Assembly: GCA_026418675.1 (NCBI GenBank)
Contig: JAOAAX010000016.1
Location: 1 to 49,109 of the forward strand
Length of the DNA: 49,109 nt
Direction of reading: 5' to 3'
From: Chthoniobacterales bacterium
GTDB taxonomy: Bacteria > Verrucomicrobiota > Verrucomicrobiia > Chthoniobacterales > DYNR01
Shown here: positions 42,798 to 49,109 of the stretch, in pieces
How the letters are laid out: each line of letters starts with the position of its first letter
Numbering within the stretch: position 1 is the first letter of the stretch
Notes under the pieces: generated by a model
What the model was told of the DNA's origin: nothing
What the model saw: the letters and a program-made list of their open reading frames with translations, nothing else
The model's database searches: none
Translations under genes and position numbers: made by a program

Positions 42798-43253
42798 ATG
42801 AGTGAAGAAATTAAAGCTCGAACAAAAGTTCAAGTTTTTTATTATGACACAGATGCGGGGGGGGTTGTCCACAACATTGCCTATTTACGTTTTATAGAGC
42901 AAGCCCGCACGGAATTGGCTATTCAGCTTGGATTAAGCTTTGAAGAAATTCGCCGCACGAACATTCATCCTGTAGTGATACGGACGGAGATTGATTATCT
43001 CCAGCCAGCCTTCCTTGGGGATTTGTTGGAGATTGAATCGCGATTGACGGAATCAACAGGGGTGCGGTTTTGGGTTGAGTTTACTATGTTCCGGCTCAGT
43101 GACAGCGTTCGAATTGTGACTTGCAAACAGGCTCTAGCTTTGGTGCAGATGCCGCAAGGCAAAGTTTTGCGTCTGCCTAAAGGGTTCCCGCATTCCGCCG
43201 GGCTTACAAACCTTTTGCAAGCAAAAAATGTGCCTAGAGGTAACGAGTTTTGA
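42798..43253 (+). CDS. YbgC-like acyl-CoA thioesterase
   Basis: A hot-dog-fold thioesterase of 151 residues that hydrolyses acyl-CoA or acyl-ACP thioesters. The signature FYYDTDAGGVVHNIAYLRF (14-32) carries the Asp and GGVVHN motif of YbgC proteins; IRTEIDYLQPAFLGDLLEIE and a C-terminal PQGKVLRLPKGF follow. The ATG at 42798 is set by a perfect AAGGAGG (42783-42789), which begins on the last base of the upstream stop codon; a GTG at 42780 is therefore discounted. In many Gram-negatives ybgC heads the tol-pal cluster, but here it sits between a LolA-like gene and Deg-type genes. Confidence 0.92.
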   Translation: MSEEIKARTKVQVFYYDTDAGGVVHNIAYLRFIEQARTELAIQLGLSFEEIRRTNIHPVVIRTEIDYLQPAFLGDLLEIESRLTESTGVRFWVEFTMFRLSDSVRIVTCKQALALVQMPQGKVLRLPKGFPHSAGLTNLLQAKNVPRGNEF

Positions 43254-43323
43254 ACAGAAATTTCTCTTTTCTCGCCAAAAAAATCTTGTGTAATTCTATG
43301 ATTTTGGCAAAGAATGTGCTTTT

Positions 43324-44787
43324 ATGAGTTCTACTTTTCTGCGTTTTTTGTTGATTTTTTTGTTTACGGCTCTTGTTCTGCGTGCGGAAGAGCGGGTTCG
43401 ACCGGGGCAAAGTGTTATTCGGATTGAATCAACGGCGCAGGTTCCCAACTATGCCCAGCCTTGGGCACCGGGAGTGATAACAGCAAGTGTGGGATCTGGC
43501 TTTGTAATAACGGGCAATCGGATTTTGACGAATGCACATGTTGTTAGCCATTCGCGTTTTTTGACGGTTTCAAAGCAGGGTGACCCAAAACCCTATCCTG
43601 CCACTGTTGAGCACATTGCTCATGATTGCGACTTAGCTGTCCTCAAGGTGTATAATGAGAAGTTTTTCGATAACATGGAACCAATGCCCATAGGGGGAAT
43701 ACCTCAACTCGAAAGCACTGTTTCCGTTTATGGTTATCCGATTGGAGGCGATCGGATTTCTGTTACGCGGGGGGTGGTTTCTAGAATTGAATTCCAAGCC
43801 TACAGTCATACAGGCGCAGATGCGCATTTAGTCATTCAAATAGATGCAGCGATTAATCCCGGCAATAGTGGTGGGCCAGTAATTCAGGATGGGAAGGTAA
43901 TTGGCGTTGCTTTTCAGGGGTTGATGGGGGGAGTCGCTCAAAATATTGGTTACATCATTCCAACGCCAGTTATTTTGCGTTTTCTCCATGACATTCGTGA
44001 TGGTTCCTATGACCGTTATATGGACCTTGCTATCACTTACTCAAATCTTAACAATCCCGCAGCCCGCCAAGCCCTTGGGCTGGAGGATGAAGATCGTGGT
44101 GTCCTTGTCTCTACGGTAATTGGTGGAGGTTCTGCTGACGGTTACCTGCAGGTGGGTGACGTTCTTCTTTCGATTGATGGATATCCGATTGCGAGTGACG
44201 GGACGGTAGAATTTGAAAATGAGAATTTACTTCTTTCCGAAATTGTTGAGCGTAAATTTCTTGGCGAATCGGTAAAATTAACGGTTTTGCGGAATGGGGA
44301 GCGGCTTGATTTAGAAGTTCCTCTGAAGGCGTTTCCCTTTCAGCTAAGCTCTCGTTCCTATCGGGACAAGCCGCCGTTTGTAGCCTTTGCTGGATTGATA
44401 TTTCAACCTGTGGATGCTGATCTGATTCAGACACTTAATCCTACGGCGTTTCGCTTGCGGTTTCTTTTCAATACATTTATACCCGACGGGATTTACCGTG
44501 AACGTCCGGAGCTTATAACGCTTGCTTCTGTGTTGCCGGACCCTGTGAATACTTATGCTGGAGAATTTCAGTTCAAAGTCCTTTCTGCGATAAACGGCAC
44601 ACCAATTTACAAGCTTGCTGACGTTGCAGAAGTTCTTCGAAAGCCCTCGGATTTCTACGTTTTTGAATTTATGGATGAGGGTGCGCCTTTAGTTTTGGAG
44701 AGGTCCGCGGTGGAGGAGGCGACTCCTCGTATTGCGGAGCGTTATCGGTTAACCCAAACCCAACATTTAGAAACCCCAGGGAACTAA
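43324..44787 (+). CDS. Exported Deg/HtrA-type serine protease with PDZ domain
   Basis: A periplasmic trypsin-like serine protease. The 487 residues have a signal peptide (FLRFLLIFLFTALVLRAEE), then a protease domain (about 24-215). The catalytic triad is complete: His72 in LTNAHVV, Asp103 in DLAVLK, and Ser182 in INPGNSGGPV. A PDZ domain follows (about 225-325) with DEDRGVLVSTV and LQVGDVLLSIDGYPI. A C-terminal domain (about 345-470) resembles a second, degenerate PDZ. This is the Deg layout, and an envelope quality-control role is likely. A closely related but catalytically dead paralogue starts 6 bases downstream, so the two are co-transcribed. No promoter was picked out. Confidence 0.9.
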   Translation: MSSTFLRFLLIFLFTALVLRAEERVRPGQSVIRIESTAQVPNYAQPWAPGVITASVGSGFVITGNRILTNAHVVSHSRFLTVSKQGDPKPYPATVEHIAHDCDLAVLKVYNEKFFDNMEPMPIGGIPQLESTVSVYGYPIGGDRISVTRGVVSRIEFQAYSHTGADAHLVIQIDAAINPGNSGGPVIQDGKVIGVAFQGLMGGVAQNIGYIIPTPVILRFLHDIRDGSYDRYMDLAITYSNLNNPAARQALGLEDEDRGVLVSTVIGGGSADGYLQVGDVLLSIDGYPIASDGTVEFENENLLLSEIVERKFLGESVKLTVLRNGERLDLEVPLKAFPFQLSSRSYRDKPPFVAFAGLIFQPVDADLIQTLNPTAFRLRFLFNTFIPDGIYRERPELITLASVLPDPVNTYAGEFQFKVLSAINGTPIYKLADVAEVLRKPSDFYVFEFMDEGAPLVLERSAVEEATPRIAERYRLTQTQHLETPGN

Positions 44788-44793
44788 AAATCT

Positions 44794-46455
44794 GTGAAGC
44801 AAAACTTAATTCTTCTATTTTTAATTTTACTTCCGACATTAGCGAATGCTGGGACAGCGCCACCACCGACAATTCCGGCGGCGCGACCTGATCCGAAAGC
44901 CGTTTTGGATTACTCCCGTGCGGTAATTCGCATAAATTGCACAGCGCAATTTTTCGACTTTCAGAGGCCATGGACAAAGAAGAACCCGTTGACTCGACGT
45001 GGATTGGGAGCAATTATTGGTCCCAACGAAGTTCTTGTTTCTGCTTCACTGGTTGCTGGTGCAACTTACATTGAGTTTGAACGTCCAACGTCTGCGGAAC
45101 GCACACCAGCCCTCATTAAGCATATTGATTACGAGGCGAACCTTGCTCTCTTGGAGGCTGCTGATCCGGCATTTTTACAAAATACGCAGAATCTTGTATT
45201 GGATGAAACAGCCCGTCTTGGTTCGATTGTTGAGATTCTTCAACTTGAAACGAATGGGGAGGTTGCGCCAACTACTGGCCGCATAACAACGATTACCATG
45301 GCTCCAGGTGTGATTGACGATTCCCTTTCCTTGTTAATTTTTCGAGTAACTGCTCCCGTTCAACAACGCGACTACAGTTTTGTATTACCAGTTGTCAAGG
45401 ACGGTCGTTTGTTAGGAATGGGAGTTCTCTATGACAGTCGCAACCAAACGACAGACATCATACCGCCGCCCATAATCCGTCGCTTCCTCCAAGATGCAAT
45501 GGAAAAGACGCTTCATTCTTTCCCGCGTGCGGGGATTCGTTTTACCCCGTTGCGGAATCCCCAGCTTCGCAAATATCTGCAACATACAGCGAATGAAGGC
45601 GTTTTAATTACCGGGGTTGATCCCCGCTCCCCGGCAGCGGTGGCAGGGATTCAGAAGAATGATATCCTCATGGCAATTAATGGGGTTGCCATTGATCCTG
45701 ATGGATCTTTCCAACATCCAGAATACGGGCGCATTCACCTGAGTTATTTGATTACGACGGCTCACCGAGCTGGAGAAACAGTGCGCTTTTCTTTGTTACG
45801 GAGTGGGAAACCGCTAGAAGTGCCAGTTGTGGTATTGCGTTTTTTACCCGAGCATCAGTCTGTTCCTCGGTATTGGATAGATCGTCAACCCATATACCTG
45901 ATAGCGGGAGGATTTATTTTTCAGGAACTAACCCGTTCTTACTTAAAGGAGTGGGGGAATGACTGGAGCAATCAAGCACCCCAAAGGCTTGTTGCTGCTG
46001 ACTTTTTTCAAAAATCCCTCCGACCCAATGGCGAAAAGGTAGTTTTCCTTTCGGGCGTGATTCCAACACCTGGCACGATTGGTTATGAAAACCTGGGCGG
46101 GACAATAGTCGAATCGGTGGATGATCAGCCAATTCACTCGATTGCCCAACTCAAGGAGGCACTCACAACGACTGTCCCCAAAATTTTTAAAATCCGTATA
46201 ACCGACGATCCGCGACTGATATTTTTAAATTCCGTGACAATCGAACAAGCAAAATTAATACTCGCCCGGAATTATGGAATTACTCAGCTCTCGAATATTC
46301 CAACGGCAGTTCCGCCACCTTCTCAACCTTCAAAATCCAGTCCATCTCCAATTCCGCCAGCGACTCCTCCTAATGTGGAACCCCATCAATCTCCCCAAGG
46401 GCCTGAGAAGCCTTCCGACTCAATTGATTCACCATCCCCCGCCGAAGCTACATAA
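44794..46455 (+). CDS. Catalytically inactive Deg-type pseudoprotease, paralogue of the upstream protease
   Basis: A 553-residue exported protein (signal LILLFLILLPTLANAG) that aligns along its length with the preceding protease: AVIRINCTAQ matches VIRIESTAQ, and VLVSASLVAGATYIEF matches ILTNAHVVSHSRFLTV. All three catalytic positions are changed: Ser85 where the protease has His, Asn117 (in EANLALL) where it has Asp, and about Phe196 (in RDYSFVLPVV) where it has Ser in GNSGGP. A PDZ domain follows (about 260-345, NEGVLITGVDPRSPAAVAGI, NDILMAING). The 60-residue C-terminal tail is rich in Pro and Ser. The GTG start lies 6 bases after the protease stop. A partner or regulator role for the upstream protease is inferred. 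Confidence 0.85.
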   Translation: MKQNLILLFLILLPTLANAGTAPPPTIPAARPDPKAVLDYSRAVIRINCTAQFFDFQRPWTKKNPLTRRGLGAIIGPNEVLVSASLVAGATYIEFERPTSAERTPALIKHIDYEANLALLEAADPAFLQNTQNLVLDETARLGSIVEILQLETNGEVAPTTGRITTITMAPGVIDDSLSLLIFRVTAPVQQRDYSFVLPVVKDGRLLGMGVLYDSRNQTTDIIPPPIIRRFLQDAMEKTLHSFPRAGIRFTPLRNPQLRKYLQHTANEGVLITGVDPRSPAAVAGIQKNDILMAINGVAIDPDGSFQHPEYGRIHLSYLITTAHRAGETVRFSLLRSGKPLEVPVVVLRFLPEHQSVPRYWIDRQPIYLIAGGFIFQELTRSYLKEWGNDWSNQAPQRLVAADFFQKSLRPNGEKVVFLSGVIPTPGTIGYENLGGTIVESVDDQPIHSIAQLKEALTTTVPKIFKIRITDDPRLIFLNSVTIEQAKLILARNYGITQLSNIPTAVPPPSQPSKSSPSPIPPATPPNVEPHQSPQGPEKPSDSIDSPSPAEAT

Positions 46456-46486
46456 GTTTTTGTTTTTAAAAAATAAAAATAGGAGA

Positions 46487-46526
46487 AATTTTTTCGAATT
46501 ATCCCTTGCGGCCGGTTGAAAAAATT
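46487..46526. terminator. Candidate bidirectional terminator
   Basis: Perfect 9-base arms AATTTTTTC (46487-46495) and GAAAAAATT (46518-46526) surround a 22-base loop containing GCGGCCGG. They lie in the 113-base gap between two convergent genes (the pseudoprotease and glgX). The T- and A-rich arms could serve as U-tracts in either direction. The stem is AT-rich and its strength is uncertain. Confidence 0.45.
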
Positions 46527-46568
46527 GCACAAGTGGGGCATGAGGAAAAGCTCTTCACTAGCTTTCTC

Positions 46569-48683
46569 TTATTTTCCCACTAAAATGATACAGCTTCGGG
46601 CCCGAACGCGACGTTTCTTTTGATTTGACAAGGGGACTTCTTGACCTGGTTCGATTATATCGTCGGGGTATTCCTTGCTCGTATCTACGAACAAGTGCCA
46701 TTTCATACCGCGAGGCAGCACGGGCAAGTAAAAATCTAAGTCCTCACGCCACGAATTAAAGGCTGCGTAGAGGAAGTTGCCATTATCGCCGTAGCGGCGT
46801 GCATGACGTCCGCAGAGCATAAAGGCTAAGGACTGGCTATGGTAAGACCAATCTGGTTTCCAAGGCAGGACGCCATGCCAACTTATGTCTGGATAGCCGC
46901 TGCAGACGAGGTCCCTCCCAGTGAGCCACTGAGTTGCACGTAAAACAGGATGGGCTTTTCGGAAAGCGATCATCTTTTTTGTAAATTCGAGCATTTCACG
47001 TTCGATTTCGCAGAGTGACCAGTCGAACCAATTCCATTCTGCATCGTGACAATAAGCATTGTTGTTACCACGCTGTGTTCTGCCGCATTCGTCACCCATG
47101 TAAATCATGGGAATTCCTTGACTCATCATCAGGAGTGCGATTGCGTTTTTTCTTAGTTGCAAGCGGAGGCGCTTGATGCTTGCATCATTGGTTGGCCCCT
47201 CTACACCACAATTCCAACTCAGATTTTCGTTGGCTCCATCGGCATTATTTTCACCGTTTTCTAAATTATATTTTTGGCTATAAGAAAACAAGTCCAGTAA
47301 AGTAAAGCCGTCGTGGCAGGTAATGAAATTGATTGAGGATTGCGGGCTTCTTTCCCCATGCTGATATAAATCTGGAGAACCCATGATTCTTTGGACCATT
47401 TCTCCGACCGTTCCTTGGTCTCCTCTTAAGAAACGGCGTGCGCAATCGCGGAATTTGCCATTCCATTCGCTCCAGCGACCATAGGAGGGGAAGCTTCCAA
47501 CTTGATACAAGCCGCCGGCATCCCAAGCTTCGGCGATCAATTCGCAATGGGAAAGGACGGGATCGTAAGCTAATGCTTCGAGCAAAGGGGGATTATGCAA
47601 GGGAGTTCCATCGGGCCCTCTACCGAGAACGGAAGCTAAATCGAAGCGAAAACCATCAATGTGATATTCTGCAGCCCAATAACGGAGGCAATCGAGGACG
47701 AAGCCTCGCACGACAGGATGGTTGCAATTTACGGTATTGCCACAGCCAGAGTAATTTACGTATGACCCGTCAGGGTTGAGCATGTAATAAGTTTTGTTGT
47801 CAATTCCTTTAAAAGAAATGACGGGCCCGCCGTTGCCTCCTTCTGCGGTATGGTTGAAGACAACGTCCAGTATAACGGAGATTTTTGCATCGTGGAGTGC
47901 TCTGATGAGTTCTTTTAGTTCGACTAATTGACCGCCCATGTGTCCTCTGGCGGCGTAGCCGCTTTTGGGAGCAAAAAAGCCGACGGTGCTATATCCCCAA
48001 TAGTTGCACAACTGTTCGCCAGTGGTTGGATTTGTTCGAGGGTTCTCCCATTCATCAAACTCAAAAATTGGCATTAATTCCACGCAATTTACCCCTAGTT
48101 CTTGTAAGTAAGGAATTTTTTCCATCATCCCAGCGAATGTTCCTGGGTATTTTACTTTGCTTGAGGGATGACGAGTGAATCCCCGCACGTGCATCTCGTA
48201 GATGATTAAATCCTTTGAAGGTAGGAGTAAGGGGCGATCGTGGCCCCAGTCGTATTCTTCCCGGGGGATTCGACCACGATGTGGGAATATTTCTTCGCGA
48301 CCTGGGCGTTTTAACCAAACATCTCTGCCTCCAATTTCCTGGGCGTAAGGGTCAAGACAGATATTTTTCTGATCGAAAATTAAGCCCGAACGTTCCTCTT
48401 TTGGGCCATCGAAGCGATAACCATATTCAATTTGACCGTGCTCCAAATCATAAACAATCATAGCGAAAACGTCTCCGAGCTTAAACTCGGGCGGAAAAGG
48501 AATTTCGGCTAAAGGCTTTTCTGCACCGCGTTCAAATAATACTAACGTGCAAGCGGTTGCATGTTTGGAATAAACTGAGAAGTTGATTCCTTCTGGGACG
48601 TGACTAGCTCCAAATGGTAAAGGGTGTCCATAACGCAGGCGAAAATTTCCATATTCATGGGTAGGCTCCAGTCGTTTCCTCAT
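46569..48683 (-). CDS. glgX: Glycogen debranching enzyme / isoamylase-type (GH13)
   Basis: Hydrolyses alpha-1,6 branches of glycogen or limit dextrin in the cytoplasm. The 704-residue form has an N-terminal CBM48-type domain (about 15-125, PLPFGASHVPEGINFSVYSK). The GH13 barrel follows, with DVVFNHTAEG, the nucleophile segment DGFRFDLASVLG, the acid/base segment ELIAEAWDAGG and the third acidic position in NFITCHDGFTLLDL. A C-terminal beta domain ends the protein. The ATG at 48683 is chosen because the conserved region starts soon after; in-frame starts at 48734 (ATG) and 48764 (TTG) would add 17 to 27 basic residues. The gene stands alone. GlgX and TreX/isoamylase functions cannot be fully separated by sequence. 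Confidence 0.92.
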   Translation of the reverse strand: MRKRLEPTHEYGNFRLRYGHPLPFGASHVPEGINFSVYSKHATACTLVLFERGAEKPLAEIPFPPEFKLGDVFAMIVYDLEHGQIEYGYRFDGPKEERSGLIFDQKNICLDPYAQEIGGRDVWLKRPGREEIFPHRGRIPREEYDWGHDRPLLLPSKDLIIYEMHVRGFTRHPSSKVKYPGTFAGMMEKIPYLQELGVNCVELMPIFEFDEWENPRTNPTTGEQLCNYWGYSTVGFFAPKSGYAARGHMGGQLVELKELIRALHDAKISVILDVVFNHTAEGGNGGPVISFKGIDNKTYYMLNPDGSYVNYSGCGNTVNCNHPVVRGFVLDCLRYWAAEYHIDGFRFDLASVLGRGPDGTPLHNPPLLEALAYDPVLSHCELIAEAWDAGGLYQVGSFPSYGRWSEWNGKFRDCARRFLRGDQGTVGEMVQRIMGSPDLYQHGERSPQSSINFITCHDGFTLLDLFSYSQKYNLENGENNADGANENLSWNCGVEGPTNDASIKRLRLQLRKNAIALLMMSQGIPMIYMGDECGRTQRGNNNAYCHDAEWNWFDWSLCEIEREMLEFTKKMIAFRKAHPVLRATQWLTGRDLVCSGYPDISWHGVLPWKPDWSYHSQSLAFMLCGRHARRYGDNGNFLYAAFNSWREDLDFYLPVLPRGMKWHLFVDTSKEYPDDIIEPGQEVPLSNQKKRRVRARSCIILVGK

Positions 48684-49109
48684 CTTCCAAAATTCAACTT
48701 TTTTGGGCCTTATCCTTAAACCAGCCCTGTTCATTTGCAAGTTTTTTTTAATCAACGAATTCAAAAACGTTAAATGGATGAATTAATGGATAACACGGTC
48801 GCTTTTTGCGGTGCTAAAATAAGCGGCCCTGACTTGACAACATGTTTTTTTTAAAGTTGTCAAGACAAGAGACTCCTATTGGAACGGGTTGGTCTTTGCG
48901 TAAGATATTTTTGCTGAGTTGGATATGATTTTGGGGAGGCACAGCAAGGAATTCCTTACGAGCTTTTTGTGGTTAGCTCTAAACCCACTTGCAAGAAAGA
49001 GAGGGCTGATTTCCTGTTGAGCGGAGGATGTCTCCTGCTGCTTCCCGGTGGCTCGACTTACCGAAGTTGCCTGAAATTGTGGACGCTCCTGCAAGCACAT
49101 TGGGCCGAA
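48684..49109. other. Right-edge intergenic region upstream of glgX
   Basis: No gene was recognised between the glgX start and the window end (426 bases). A 74-codon minus-strand frame at 48876-49100 has no family resemblance and is not called. The stretch holds the inverted repeat at 48833-48864. The glgX promoter should lie in the part near 48700-48850, but no pair of -35/-10 boxes with good spacing was seen on the minus strand. Confidence 0.5.
48833..48864. promoter_or_regulatory. Inverted repeat upstream of glgX, possible operator or hairpin
   Basis: Perfect 9-base arms CTTGACAAC (48833-48841) and GTTGTCAAG (48856-48864) flank a 14-base AT-rich loop. Each arm contains TTGACA or TTGTCA, so the left arm could also hold a plus-strand -35 box. 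The symmetry is consistent with a dimeric regulator. It is 150 bases upstream of the glgX start. Confidence 0.45.

Noticed and set aside
48876-49100. 74-codon minus-strand frame at the right edge
   Set aside because: No family resemblance and polar random-looking composition; upstream context is an intergenic region.

Overview
The window is a stretch of bacterial chromosome of moderate G+C, densely packed with about 43 genes and mostly housekeeping in character. No rRNA, tRNA, CRISPR array, insertion sequence or phage gene was recognised. The best guess at origin is a Gram-negative member of the PVC group, most likely Verrucomicrobiota. This rests on the di-haem (type B) succinate dehydrogenase in the order sdhC-sdhA-sdhB, the prs-rplY-pth-rpsF-ssb order, LptF/G, lipoprotein and Deg-protease genes that imply an outer membrane, and several unrecognised proteins that resemble Verrucomicrobia-type hypotheticals. 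That placement is inference from gene content and memory of families, not a search.

Layout. 1-138 is the tail of a gene entering from the left. 653-6431 (minus strand) is a metabolic block: phosphate acetyltransferase in two separate polypeptides (catalytic part and BioD-like/DRTGG part) followed by sdhC-sdhA-sdhB. 6630-9627 (minus) holds ndk and a two-gene envelope pair of unknown function. 9787-11631 is htpG with a readable promoter. 12617-16383 (plus) is an information-processing cluster: prs, rplY, pth, rpsF, ssb, then a lipoprotein L,D-transpeptidase. 16534-23316 (minus) is a long, tightly packed run: MoeZ/MOCS3-like E1 plus rhodanese, a catalytically dead rhomboid, mazG, a glycosyltransferase-like protein, an LptF/G permease, a small conserved protein and dusB. 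23525-25152 (plus) is manC plus a membrane protein.

About 1 kb (25153-26179) is AT-rich with no convincing gene. It lies close to a change in strand composition. To the left the plus strand is G-rich whichever strand the genes are on; to the right G and C are about equal or C is higher. A rightward G-rich to C-rich change is the direction expected at a replication terminus.

26180-29040 (minus) carries two GT4 glycosyltransferases and a universal stress protein. 29094-36054 is a mixed block: an envelope protein, argA, a sodium:solute symporter, glycerophosphodiester phosphodiesterase, an exported protein of unknown function and an HNH endonuclease. 36222-38903 is cheW plus a methyl-accepting chemotaxis protein, with no cheA nearby. 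39286-42066 holds an unknown small protein, a GT-C-like membrane protein and a PAP2 phosphatase. 42091-46455 (plus) is an envelope cluster: a LolA-like protein, a YbgC-like thioesterase, an exported Deg-type serine protease, and a paralogue that has lost all three catalytic residues. 46569-48683 (minus) is a glycogen-debranching enzyme.

The most interesting items are the active/dead Deg protease tandem, the dead rhomboid, the split phosphate acetyltransferase, the strand-composition switch beside the gene-poor kilobase, and the unassigned envelope pair at 7199-9627. No clearly novel multi-gene defence or mobile system was found.
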